NCBI GenBank assembly: GCA_900708905.1
Contig: CAADRB010000042.1
Location: forward strand, 426,382 to 490,381
Reading direction: 5' to 3'
Source: Hymenolepis diminuta
Taxonomy: Eukaryota; Platyhelminthes; Cestoda; Cyclophyllidea; Hymenolepididae
Length of the DNA stretch: 64,000 nucleotides
Shown: positions 1 to 12,700 of the stretch, piece after piece
How the letters are laid out: each line of letters opens with the position of its first letter
How positions within the stretch are numbered: position 1 is the first letter of the stretch
Program-made: the position numbers and the translations under genes
The notes under the pieces: model-generated
The model's database searches: none
What the model saw: only the letters and a program-made list of their open reading frames with translations
What the model was told of the DNA's origin: nothing

Positions 1-2942
1 TTGAATTGCATAAAGTTTAAGATAATTTAGTGGTAGCACCATCTCCAAAGTAATACCTGAATAAATTAATTTAATTCCAAACTGGATTCCATCTTTAACC
101 GGAATTTATTTCTACTGACATAATGGCTTTCTTATTTTCGGTGTTTTCATACAGATGGAATAAACGAAATGGAGCTATCAGAAAGTCTGATCGGGTATTT
201 TTGGTGCATCTGATCAAAATTCTAATGAAAATGTTATATTTTTGCGTAATTACAGCGGGATCTTCGATTTCGGTGTTTGGCAATTAATTTTTAATCAAAG
301 TGCAATATGCGAGTTAATGCTATTTCCTCTTTGTTTATATTATTCAACGTAGTCTATTATGTTCCTTGTCATTACTAGGCTATTACTATAAAAGTAATAA
401 TAAATAAATGAAAACTATTTTAATTCGATTGTTTCAGTCATTAGAGGAGATCATTGAACCGAGACGGATACAACCAGCCTATCAATTAAATCTACAGCTT
501 GATCAGTTATAAACACTGTTGGCAGATAAGTATAAAGTGAATCTTGAGTTCGAATGTAATCAGGAATATACTGTTCTGATTTTTAAGATTGAATTTTAGA
601 GCTTAAAGGTGAAACAAACTCGACATCTTAGGTCAAAATCAGAAAAAGTAGTTCATTCGGAATCAAGATGAAATGAGATACCTTGGATACTCCCAATTTT
701 ATTCTCTTTTCACCGATTCCTTCCCTCACCAGTCTTCACCATTAATTTGTTTAGATCGTATTAAACTTGGTTCGTCCTATCCTAATTCTTTAACCATTGT
801 CTCACTTTTAAGTATTTTTCTAATTGCGTATTATGTTCTACTCATTTTTCGGTCTGCAAAGCAATTGTCTTCACCTTGCTTATCTTGCACAAATGTAAAG
901 TTATTAAGCAAGACTGCTTTTTTCTCTGTTCTGACCGAAAATATTGCGCCTCCAGCTCTGGCACCATTTATATCTGGTAATAGTGAAAGCCAATAGCAAA
1001 AATTTTCATCTGTTTTGAAAATATGTCACCTTACCTAGGATTTTTTGGTAATAAAGTATTTTCCATGGGTAAGATGGCGCATTTACACTTTTTTCATGTA
1101 TGATCCCAATCACAGACTTACCCTTATCCTCAATTCTTTGACCTTTTCCTTGAGACGACGGACTTGTTGAGCGTGAGAGCAACCACAGTTAGGTTCTTCT
1201 GAATAAGCTCTTGATGCTACTTCCACAGATTCTTCATTTTGGCATTTCGAGCAGTCTGATTTTTCTAGAAAAAGTAAAACATTTAATATTCCCTAATCTA
1301 AGCTTATATTGTCTTAGAATTCTTAAGCCACCACCCAATCTTTTAAATTTGGCCGATTCAAGTGCATGCTTTCTTCTACCTCCAGGCGAATTTATTGAAG
1401 GCTCAGGAAATTACAAAGAAATGCAAACCAACTTATTGAGCAATTTTCACCCAAAATCCTTCAAGGCTAAACTCTAGAAACATAGAATGACCTCACGAAA
1501 TTTCATGGAAGGAAGATCGTGAATAAAAGGAGGCATCAATCGCGACTGGAGCCATATTTAAATCTTGGTTTCAAGATTTTACAATTTCTATCTTTTACTT
1601 TCTCTCCCCCCAATAAATCTAATACTGAAGGTCATATATTTCTCGCTCCATATCGTACCCTTGATATAATTTTCTGATTATAAAAAATAATGGAAGAAAA
1701 TAGTAATACTTATGCTTAACATTGAAATCGAATGCGACTGTTCAAAGAAAAAGCAATCATTTTGCATTATGGAAGAGTTCACCGTACTGATAATGTAATA
1801 AACTTCAGTTTCTTCAGAAGTTTCATCTTAGAATATCTCGAACTTATAAAATTCAAGAGCAGTTAAACCCGCACCTATTAAAATGTCATCCGTGATTCGG
1901 ACATTAAGAGCGACGCCAATCTATCTTAAAATAAATTGAAGAGGTGCATACTCTATTTTGAAAGAAGCTGACGGATAACATTAATAAATACCAGAAAATA
2001 AAAAATATCATCCAAATTTATTCTCTTGCCTGAGCAAACAGAAAAACAAGAAAGTATATCCAGGGAAAATTATCCTAGATCCAGTTGCCCTCTCCCTCCT
2101 ATCGAATTTCGCTAATGCATACGTTAAGAAGATGGGAAATTTTTAACCAAATTAAGTAACTGTTACTAGGATAATGGGGTAGGTGATGCCTACCTTTACT
2201 TCGTGATGTAATGAAATAACCTGGTTTGCGAAAGGCGTGATCAAAAACATGCAAATGCAAAAATGTTTTCCTGAAATGTCAGCAATTAGTGCAACTATTC
2301 ACTATTTGAATTTAATATTCAGTACTTCTCGCTTGTTATATTTTTCAATTATGTTAAAAAACTGAATTCAAGAATGCTTGATTATCTTTCAGAATTTTAT
2401 TGTTCCCCGTGCATCCAGAATCATTTTGTGATAATAGTTCATTAATTAAGCTTCAATCGCGTTTAAAATTGAACTATTTTGGAAAGTCTTGATAAAAACT
2501 GGATAGGTTTCTACTAATACAACTTATCAAGCAGAAATAATAGGATACTTTGCGTTTTCTTATTTAATTACAACTGCAAGATAAGATGTGACAAGAAAAA
2601 AATGAACAAATAGTTTTGTTGTTTTTGGGAAGAATAAATAGGCTAAGAAAAGGAACGATTGTGAATTAATTAGACGATTTATCGTCATTAATAGACGTTA
2701 TTTCGTGTTGATTTTGACATGTGATAAAAATTTTTATTGAAATCTATGCGTGTTGTCCTTATAAATAACTATAAACGAATAAAAAACATCAAACACCTAT
2801 TAAACAAACTTTCTAACACGTACAGTAAATCAATTAGATTATTATAAACGACACTACAGATATATGGAGAAATTTAAAATTACGAAAATCGTCTATCAGA
2901 CTCTAAGCTTTCACACCTATACAGCATGATAGATCAAAAGGA
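1..2942. other. Gene-poor AT-rich sequence, no gene supported
   Basis: Only short open frames of chance length are present, including one of 107 codons at 673-996 and one of 88 at 1211-1477. Neither shows recognisable motifs or convincing splice sites. I see no RNA gene or clear repeat. The right edge is the 3' flank of the minus-strand coiled-coil gene. Confidence 0.6.
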
Positions 2943-2948
2943 TTTATT
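2943..2948 (-). terminator. Polyadenylation signal AATAAA overlapping the stop codon
   Basis: On the minus strand the stop TAA of the coiled-coil gene lies inside an AATAAA hexamer. In AT-rich sequence this can be chance, but the plus-strand kinase gene shows the same arrangement. Confidence 0.35.
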
Positions 2949-3844
2949 TAATTATATGAGAATTAATTAATTGCTTAATATTATAATATTTACCCTTATT
3001 TTGAAGTTCTTTTATGGTCTTTTGAAGATTGGCAACATTGACCTGAAGTTTTTTATTTTCATCTAATAGCCTATATCATTGAACCAATGAAAATTTTAAT
3101 AAATATTCACAAACCTTCTAAAGCAATGATCCCAAGCTGTTGTCATGGTATTCAATTTCCCTCTAGAGATTTCTAATTCACTAGAAAGTCTTTGGTTTTC
3201 CTAGATAAAAGTCGATATGAAGATGCATGATTAATTAACCTTCTGTAAGGTCATATAGTCAAGGTTCGCATTAGCTGATTTGAATTTGCCTTTCGATACC
3301 TATGATTTGAATAATACCTTTGAAAGAATTGCTAAATTCGAATTAAAATTTTTGGCATTTTGAGGCAAATTTACTTGTTCCTGAAGCAAAGCATTGGCCT
3401 TCTTTTGAGATGCCAATAATTGCCTCAGTTCTGAATTCTCAATCCGTATAGCTTGTAAATCCTAAATTATAACACAAGTAAAGTGCGATACTGTAAAACT
3501 TACCCTAGCTGATGCATGCAGTAAGGCATGTAAACGTCCAATGGACTTTGCACAAGTGTCCGGATATTTGAGCTTTTCTACATCCAATCGATAATATAAA
3601 AATATTTACTTGCTTGCTCACATGCATTAGAGCACTTAGGTTTATCATAGCAGCACTGACACTGATCTTGTAATTCAGATAATTCCCTTTCTTCAAGCGA
3701 ACCATCCTCATTATTGAAAGGATCTTTGGGTATGGATTCCAACTTTGCGGATACGCTCCCAGACTGGTCGGACTTTAGACTTGTAGGAATGTTTTTTCGA
3801 GATCTCATTCTTGATCTCTTACCAAAATTAAAATCTGCAGGCAT
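2944..3844 (-). CDS. Small coiled-coil protein, unrecognised, six exons with tiny introns
   Basis: I do not recognise the family. The frame opens at ATG 3842-3844 and reads through exons 3610-3844, 3504-3577, 3375-3461, 3240-3299, 3115-3200 and 2944-3070. The introns of 32, 42, 75, 39 and 44 bp all have GT-AG ends and keep frame, giving about 222 residues. The N-terminal 40 residues are basic (RSRMRSRKN), followed by an acidic Glu-rich stretch and a Cys cluster (QCQCCYDKPKCSNAC). The rest is rich in Leu, Gln, Glu and Lys with heptad-like spacing, typical of a coiled coil. The last exon can either read through 16 codons to TAA at 2944-2946 or use a donor at 2994/2993 to an unseen further exon. 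An AATAAA at 2943-2948 overlaps that stop, which favours the read-through end. A centrosomal, ciliary or cytoskeletal adaptor role would be a guess. Confidence 0.65.
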
Positions 3845-6399
3845 TATCTAAAGTAAAATAGATGACTAATTTAAAGGATGAATTATATAAGGTATAAGCA
3901 TTTTGGAATAGACCTGTTGGTTGTACCAATTTCGTGCAAATCAATTTAGTTCTAGCGTTATAAACTAGCTAAACAAAACCAAGGAAATGTTAGAATTTGA
4001 GAATTAAAGTCATTTGCATGAAAAGTATTATATTTAAAAGCACTTAGAAAATAGCATGTTATTCTGACAATATTAAATTATTTAGACAATTTGCGGGAAA
4101 TTCAACGGCACTTAATCCCAAAATCTGCGAGCGGGATGCACTTTCTGTGATTCATTAAGTGCCTCCTTTGTTTGATTTATGAAATTTAACTAAACATTAT
4201 GCGCTAAAGGAGGAAAATATTTAAATTAACGAGTGCTGAAGACGGAGCTGGTACCTTATAACACGTTATTGAAAAATCTGGGATGGATAAGCATTAGTTT
4301 GGCTGTTATATTCCCTTATAATTATTTAAAATATCAAAGAAATATACGGTTTTTGCATGTGCATTTTCTTCCCGCACAGACATTTGTCGGAATATGCAGG
4401 AGATGTCATCCATTTTTGTTGCCAAAATGCTTAATTACTAACGCTTGTCTGGTAGATAAAGACTTGTGTCAAATAAGTGTTAGCATAGTAGTAGTCAGCT
4501 GATATATGAAATAACTGATCAATCGAAAAATACATGAAATTGCTATTTACTATTGTGAAATTAAATAATTTAAGGTAGCTATTTTGTATGTGTCATGTAT
4601 GCGGGACTCAAACCTTATGCGCAAAACCAAGAATTTTAACTCAAACCTATGTTATTATTGGTATATTACATAAGTTTAAGTGTTAAGCATTTGTTATTAG
4701 AACGGAATAAAGTAAAGCAATTCTATGGATGTTCTGATCTCTATAGTTGAAGTTGAGCAAATGTAGAAGGAAATATCTCAAGATCAAAGTTCAAGTGCTA
4801 GCTATAATCAATTATTGGATTGAAAATATATCTCTGGTGAATAGTCCGCTTTCCTCGACTTGACATTTTGCATCACTTCCGTTAACTGAATAATTTTGAA
4901 ATAATAGTTTTACTTATGTTATTTCAGTAGACCGAAATTAACATTGCAATATTTAATCTAATTACCATTAACAAACTTATTTTAATTCAACTTCTTGTGA
5001 ACTTGCGTTTTTGCTTTTATTTTCTACCAAAACTTTCTTTTATTATCTGCGCTTAATATTTATTCAGTTAGACGGTCCCGAATGCGTTGATTCTAAATAA
5101 TAATCCTTGAGGTAAGTGTCTTAGAGACGTTTGGTATAAGTAAGATTTGCCTGTGCATTCCCCATCTTTCTAACGCATCTAGAAAACTAGTCTGAAAGTA
5201 ATTAAGTCTAATTTCACAGGCGACATCAATGCTTTGAGAATTTCAAATTCGATAAACATAACACTCAAAGAGATTTTTCAGGAAAAATAATGATTTAGAT
5301 TAAATCATTTAAATGCTTTAGATTAAACGATCTTGGATATCTTAAGGGAAAAAACAGATTTTGAATTTGGGCAAAGATTAAAGAAACATTAAGAAGTGTA
5401 AAATTAGGTTGATTGTCAAGCATGAATGAGGCTCTAATGCTATTACAGTGCGATTAGAAAGAAACTTCCTATTGTATCCATTATTAAACGTAGGTAATAG
5501 GTAACTTGTCGTTTTACTCAGAATCATAGCTTTTCTGGAACTTTCATCTGCAGTCTTTAACCCCCCCGAGACTCAATTATAAAATTTGTGACCTTGGGTT
5601 CTGCATAACGGTTCTTGGCAGTCTTTATACCAACCTGTGCAAGCATTTCTGTAATAAATTATGATAACCTTTGCGTCTTAAGAAACTGGTTTCCGAATTT
5701 CATAACATGCTGATGATTTAACTCATGTTTGAATGTTTAAATATCCGTTAATCTTCATATGGAATTACTTCTCAAACACTCCGTATACTTGGCTTGTTAG
5801 TTTTCTCTATGCTTCTCATAGAAACTGACACTGACAGATGTTTTGCATCATTTATATTTATTAGTAGCGTCAGCTTCATTCCGATAGGGGAACAGATCAG
5901 TTTGACTTGTTGAGAGTTTAGCGATGGTTAATTATGGCAAGCATGGGGAAAGACACAATGGCACGAGCACCACTTCACTTAATTTTGGTAAAATGTGGGA
6001 TTATGAGAGTAGGCAGGAGAGGAGTTCCATGGAGTACTCGTGAGGGGGTGGCCTGTTGCTAAGGCGAGAAGTGGGGGAGGGGGAAAGGGTCGGGAATCAA
6101 CAATCAAATTCGGACAGGCGATAAAGTTAAAAAAGGGGAAATTCGAGTTAAATGAATTTAATTCAGCTTATTTTCAGGATGGCCTTAACAAAGAACAAAT
6201 CTGGGCAAAAAATAGATGAAATAATCAAAGAATTTGACTGATTACGTGCGAGTGGACAAAAGCTTGAGATGATTCAGAGTAAGAAATTCACTCCTGGTAG
6301 TATTAATAGGAGTAGGAAGGCGTTCGAGCTCCTATGATTTTAAATGGGATAAAATTACTTGAAAATCTGCCTATCATCCTAACCGCTCTTGACTGTTGT
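3845..6399. other. Intergenic AT-rich stretch, nothing supported
   Basis: There is no convincing coding region. About 5980-6115 is a purine-rich, GC-richer patch with runs of G and GA. It reads as low-complexity sequence or a repeat fragment, not a gene. Confidence 0.5.
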
Positions 6400-6735
6400 A
6401 TTTTAATAATTTGTTACATATAAGAAAATAATATTTTCCCAAAATAATTCTTATATGCAGGATTCTTTATTTTCCACCTTTTAATTCCCTTTTATTCGAA
6501 CGAATTTATTTACATTACGGTTGCAAACGGCACATAATATAAATCGACCTATCGGTACGAAGACGTACGTCTTGTGTTTATACAGTGGTTTGGGTCGATT
6601 TTGTATTGTGGTGTTGCCGGGTCGTGTTTGTAACTAGTGTAATATCTTAGAGAATTTAAGGGTCGGTTACGGTATCCTACAGAGAAGAGCAGATTACAAC
6701 ATAACCAAATGATAGATTTTAAATCATTATAGTAT
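6400..6735 (+). repeat. Dispersed repeat, copy A (inverted partner near 59.55-59.89 kb)
   Basis: This stretch matches the reverse complement of about 59550-59885 along most of its length. The core at 6478-6535 is almost identical to the reverse complement of about 59730-59790. Downstream, a block around 6580-6690 keeps long matching runs with scattered substitutions. No transposase, reverse transcriptase or clear terminal repeats are visible, so the element class is unknown. A non-autonomous transposon or the end of a larger element is possible. The 91-codon minus-strand open frame across it (6549-6824) is probably not a gene. Confidence 0.75.
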
Positions 6736-6739
6736 TGGG

Positions 6740-9448
6740 TGAGATCCATTATAACAAAATCATCTGCTAGTATCTTGGTTATTTGAAGAAAAGCGTATCT
6801 GAAGGAGTTGGTCATCCAACCCAATTAATAAGCTGGTTAGTTAGCAAAGCATATTGAGAGGATGAATTCGCTCTGGAAGTGGGAAACAGGTCCTGAAATT
6901 TGAAATTTGGATCATTAAAGCAGTGGATTATGTCCAGAAAATCATCCCGGATCCAAAGATCAAATTTTGTCATACTTTATTCTAAATTTTTATCCCATCC
7001 TCTTCCCTTAACCTATATTGGACTGCATTATTGTTCCCTGATCTCAGATAATTTCATTTGATGAAAAACTACATTTTTCCTGGGTTAAATAAATAAATTT
7101 CACTATTGCATATCGCTGTTGGCAATTCAAAAATCCAGACATTTCATTCAACCTTCCATTCTGTTTAGAACTAACTGAAATTCATCTGCTTTAGAATTTT
7201 CGCACTGAAAGAATTTAACTTCACAATAGGTAGGGAAGCATCAACTACTTATTAGTTAATTATCGCTTAATCTAAAGGATCATATCAAACATATGAATTG
7301 AACAGAAAAAGACGTTGAAGAGGAGATCGGAATCTGTAGATTTAAGTCCAGAGTTCGAGTAGTAATTTGTTATGTTTTGGACCTAAAAACTAATGGAATC
7401 TGAAATTTTGCTATTTTCGCGGATAGAAAACTGTTCTGTTATTTTTTCGTAATTCGTTTGACGACATATACGATTTTCTGTCGGCACCTGTTTTATCTTC
7501 CAGGCGGTTTGGAAAACTCTGTTCTGATTAATATTCAACCTCAATACCCTTTTCTGTGCATTCTTCAATATTCGTTTTTTCTTCAAATAGAAGTCAAAAT
7601 AAGGTTATTTCGGCCATAAATTTTGATTAAATTACGCTTCCCATTCGTTGAAGCGGCTTCAGGGATACTGAAAAATAGGCCACCTGACATTTGCTGCAGA
7701 AATTTAAATGAATGCTAATATGTGATTTCTACAGTTTTATCCCTGAAAGTGGAACGTGGAAACTTTACAAGCTCTAAACTTGGGAAAGCACCTGAGTAAG
7801 GGGAATAGCAAAAAAGTCCCTAAAGGAAATGGAGAACCTACCTTAATTTGAATTATGAAGGCCTTGGGTCGCCCTTTTTTCCATAGGGAATTTAGTTCAC
7901 CGTATATATTCTAATGTTCAAATTCAAATTGTTCTACATTCATGATATTATGAACTTGTTGGCCTGTTGATTTAAGTCTATGGTTGGCCATGTCACTTCG
8001 ATCTATTTGTATGTTCTTGAGACCAAAAGCAGTTAAAAAGAGCAAGCAAAAGTGTTCTAAGACAGTAGACCTCACTTAATGTGTAGTTTTTTCATTTTCC
8101 ATGATATACACGAGTCTTATTAAATTGACAGAAATTTTCGTGGGTCCTGGTTAATTAAACCTATTCAAATGCGTCTCTGTCGCTGTTCGAGCATACATAC
8201 TCACATGATGATTCATCGCATATAGGCCACGCGAGGGTCCATTAGAGGACCACCTGTGCTCCATTTGAGAAAGTGCAGGGGGCTTAACCGAAGCCCTCAC
8301 GTCTAATATCCTATCTCCCAAATCAGCCTAACTGGGATTATTAACAGATGCTATCCCAGTACAGTTATTCCATGAGGATACCAACGAAATTGAAATCGAG
8401 TTTGTTTCGACATGGCATATGTTAAGGTGAAGCGAATAATGGGAACCTTCGTTGATCTATTAAACAAATGGAGTGGACTCTTGAAACAGATTTAAGGAAA
8501 CATAAATAACAATTTTCTTAGCTGTATCACTTTTCAGATCAAAAAATCTGGCTTAATTAAATATACTGAGAGCTTTCATTCATTTTCTGCTTTTAAAGCA
8601 AGATCAATATATTATTTGAAAGAAATAACACAATTAAGGCATAAAAGAGGGGATAGATGAAACGGTGAATAATTGAGTCAAAGCTAAAGTGAATCAGAAT
8701 GAGGCCTTTTAACCGGTATTGAATAGGATGAGTCAAAAGTTCAATAGGATAAAGAGAACATTTAAAAAGCATAGCACGAATTAGAGTCCATTTTGACTGA
8801 ACTCTGGTTCTGTTTTTCTGCATAGTTCTGATGTTTTAAAACGTCTTTGCTGGTCTAATCGCATTTTGTAAGAAGAGACAAATGTAGCATAAACAACCAT
8901 TCAATTAATTTGACTGGTAAATAAGCTCTGAATATCTTAGGCATGAACTTTAATGCCTAGGGGTCAAAATATGGGATTTGGAAGCAAGATCAGTAGAATA
9001 TTATAAAATGGAGTACATTCCTTATTATCACCTATGATAAGTTAAAAAAGTATTTTACAATTTTTCATCGTGGAAGGGACTCGAACACAGAAAACAGTAA
9101 AGCATTCCGATATGTGTAAAGAGGGAACGAATGTTTAGAAGTAGAAATTAAAGTCAGAGCACCAAAATAATCTTACAAAATTTGATTTTTGAGTTCAAGT
9201 TTGCTTATCAGGTCAGTCAGACATTTCGTTTTCTAATTTTCTAACATTCGAAGTTTAGTATTCATCCCCTTTTTCCAATGTTGTTTCATTTTCACTGCCT
9301 CCATAGCTTATTGGTCAGCTTATTAATTTAGATGGTTCAGAAGCAACTTACTTACAATGGTCAAGATATTAGTTGTTAATAAGAACTAACGTGATTTTAA
9401 CATAGTACAGCTTTAAGATTTTAAGCCTGAGGGAAAAGGGAGAGATTT
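6740..9448. other. Intergenic stretch with a GC-richer patch at 8160-8350
   Basis: No gene is supported. The patch at about 8160-8350 has higher GC than its surroundings and looks like part of a dispersed repeat, but I could not assign it to a family. Confidence 0.45.
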
Positions 9449-9751
9449 ATGGAGCCAAAAATTTTCTTTTGCCTCGAATTCGAGAATGCGTTAGGATGTT
9501 ACGGTTATTATGAATATTTATTTTGGTTAATAATTAAAATTTTTGGTAGTGAATGCATTTCTCAAGCATTCTTTACAAGCAGCTTATTATTAGCCAGGAT
9601 AATAAACTGCTTGTTAAGATATTTTGGAAGATACCCGACAAACGACGTCCTAATCACTTCTGTTTTGAATAGAAGCATTCAGATAATGGATATTTGGAGT
9701 AGCAATGTTTGCAAAAATGTACATTTCTATTATGTAAGAAGCCTTGAGTAA
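9449..9751 (+). pseudogene. CK2-alpha-like kinase relic (C-lobe fragment)
   Basis: This 100-codon open frame contains a segment at about 9518-9573 reading YLFWLIIKIFGSECISQ. It aligns without gaps to YLLEEILKVFGSECFLQ in exon 5 of the tandem CK2-like kinase at 63 kb. Eleven of 17 positions match, including FGSEC. A further RYFG lies within one residue of the spacing of RYLG in the kinase. The glycine loop, HRD and DWG regions and the final C-lobe helices are not found on either side. I read it as a decayed fragment of a paralogue. The alternative is chance similarity of a short open frame; the run of five identical residues plus flanking matches makes that less likely. Confidence 0.45.
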
Positions 9752-12700
9752 ACTCTAGTGAGCTCTGCTCTGTTTAGAAAATTTTTGTTAGTCTCACATA
9801 CTTGATGTAAGAAGACAGAAATCATTCAAAGAGAAATGCCTGACCGTTTAATTAAATCGCCAACCGCTGAAACTGGAAGACATAAGCTCATCCAGAAATC
9901 TGAGGTTCAATTCTTGAAGTGTACTTTGGAAAATTTTCTTAAGGGTACCTTTCATAATAAAGTAGATAACTTAATGATTCCAAAATACAAGTAAAACGAT
10001 TGATATTCGATCCCTATTTTATGCTCATTTGCTTGTTTCGATGTTGTTTCATGCTTAAAAAATACAGAAAATTTTTTGAATTGCCTTGAGAAATAATAAT
10101 GTTGGAGCCTACTTTTCGGAGGCTTTAAGTTTTGCAAAATAGAGGAATATCCAAAAAGCAATGTTTCCAAAACGTCATTCCCAAAGTTAGCATTGAGGAT
10201 AATGTCAGTCTAACTTTCTGGGACTCTAAGTTTACGCCTGTTTCGGACAAATAAATAAATCTAAACTCCTCGCAACAAATCTCACTATCCAACCACCCAA
10301 ATTACTTCCTTAAAGTTATTCATCCATTTATTTAAATAATATTGGCAATTAAGCTCATAATAAGCTCTGTTTTCTCTCTGCATGCCTCTTTAACCTGCCT
10401 TGAAAAACACAATTCCAATGTCTAAATATATCAGTATTGTTGGTCCACCTTGAATGAACACTGATCAAGTTCTGCTGCGCTAAAGTCTTAAGAAAACTTA
10501 TGCAAACGAGTGGATCTTGGCTCTTCCAAGATTGCAGCTCTATAAGTCCGAAGATGGCACCACTAACAAATTTCTTGAACCGTTAAATTGGGGTTAGCGC
10601 TTTCCTATGCGCTCGGAAAAAATCGAACAGATTTGTGAAATTTTTCGCTCAATCTCTTTCAACGTTTAGTTCCAGCCAATAAAATATTTTCAACATATCT
10701 TAAGGGACGAACATTTCAATAAATTAAGACAGCAATTGCATCTTATTTCCAAGACGAAAATCTCTCAGTTTAACCTTCTCCTCCTTTCAGTAAATATAGC
10801 ATCGGAGGCTCCATAATCGCTTATTCAAGCGGTATCACTGATATAACCTTTTTTAAAAAGTGGAAAGTATATATAATTATTGAGGTCTTTACTGCATCTA
10901 ATTACGACTAGAGTAAGTGAATTGAAGCAGCTTCCTCTGGGTTTTAATATTACTTTCTCCTCAAATCTCGCATGATTAGATTTAATTAGCGGATATAAAT
11001 GTGTATCTTCTACCCTCCCAAAGTTATCTCGCCATCTGTTCTCAAAATAACGCCAAATGGTCGTCTGCATAGATCGGAGCAGGTGTTCACCGAACGAACA
11101 CCAACCAAACGGAGCACGCCTTTCTAGGTGAGGAAATTAGCTGATGGCCAATCAGATATTAGGTGAACAAACCGGGCAATTTCTAAATATCACGTAAAGC
11201 AATACCTATGAGACATTTATTATCAACACCTAGCCATGGTGTCTATAAACAATAAATCGGATGTTAAGTAAACTCGAAGCATTTTGGCGTATGGTAGGTA
11301 GATATCAAAATTAAAAAGAGAAGGCATCTAATCAATAGGGAGAAGAAAATCGGCTCTAGTGAATTACCCACAGGAATTAATTTGATTTAAAATAATGAAT
11401 TACAGAACTGTTAATCTCGTGCACGGTAACACGTTTACCAATGCACAGAGTTACTTGGAATTGTACTGGTTGGACAGACAGAAGCTTAGATTTGCCGTCT
11501 TTAATTATGGAGGCGAGTGTAGTTCATGTATACCTATTTTTTAAGTAAACTGAATGTTAAATAAAAGGTTGTCTAGAATTCTGTCAAAATCAATACAAAA
11601 ATAAATGCATCTTTCGATGAAAGAAAATCAAGAATGTTATATTTGGCTTTTTATTATTCTCATTAAGGCTATTTCCAATCACCAATAAAAACACAGCAAA
11701 GCCGTAAGAAAGGCAGCTTTACTAAATGTTGACAAATCAAAAAGTGGGTGAGCCTGATTCCTCCGATAAATCTTGCCTGTCCCTTATTTTTCCCAAAATG
11801 ATCTACATCCTAGATATTCCAAAAAAGTTGGGTAACCTCTAAACAAAAACAAGAGAAACTAAAAATTAAGTTAATTAGTTTTGATTTAATTAGACTCTCG
11901 GTTGGGTTTGTCTTGTATTTGCCATTTTTATGAAACTTTTGAAACTGTGTTCTATCTTCCTGTTAATGTACTCACCAGCATAACAAAAATATATTAAATA
12001 TAGTGTAACGTACTAGATTTTACCATATATTTTAGAAAAATACCTCTGCATTGAATTACAAAATAAAATGGCTTATATATTATTGTGTTAAAATAATAAT
12101 TGCTTGCCTCATTTAATTTTGGATGCAACGAGACACAAGTAAATCAAGGCGATCAATGCGAAGCTAAATCAGCCGGTCAATAAGGTTTGAATACCCCGGG
12201 TGTAGTCTCACTCATGAACTTAGGAGTAACTGAAATTTGAATATTAGGATATTACAAAGTAAATTAGACTCCTTACATGGACAACTCAAGGCTTATATAA
12301 TTCAAACTGTTGACTTCATTATCTCATTCTAATTGACTCACTATCCCGTTTCATTACCTAAACGGACCTGTTAGCTGTTCACCGTATTCAGCTCCTTTCT
12401 AATAATTAAAACTTGCAAAAGCTGTTTGTACTGCCATGAACATAATTATTAATATATTGGCAATCAATTTCTGCTCAATTCAAATTTAGAAGAATATAAA
12501 CCTTATTTATTAAAAAAGGCAAGAGTTTTGAGTGACCTATGCTAAGCCCAGTAATGTATAAAATACCTTAAGAAATTAATTATTCTTTGTCTAGAGAAGT
12601 GAATATAACAAAGCGCCAGGACCAATTTCTCAATTGGAAAATTGGCTCTGAGCACAGCTAACTGGAATTGAGTGAGATAGACTGAGAAGCTTGAAGTATG

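Noticed and set aside
673..996. A 107-codon plus-strand frame with a hydrophobic centre
   Set aside because: No recognisable domain and a length compatible with chance; no splice or polyA support.
10825..11070. An 81-codon minus-strand frame with protein-like composition
   Set aside because: No adjoining exon, known motif or polyA context; kept only as a remark in the intergenic entry.
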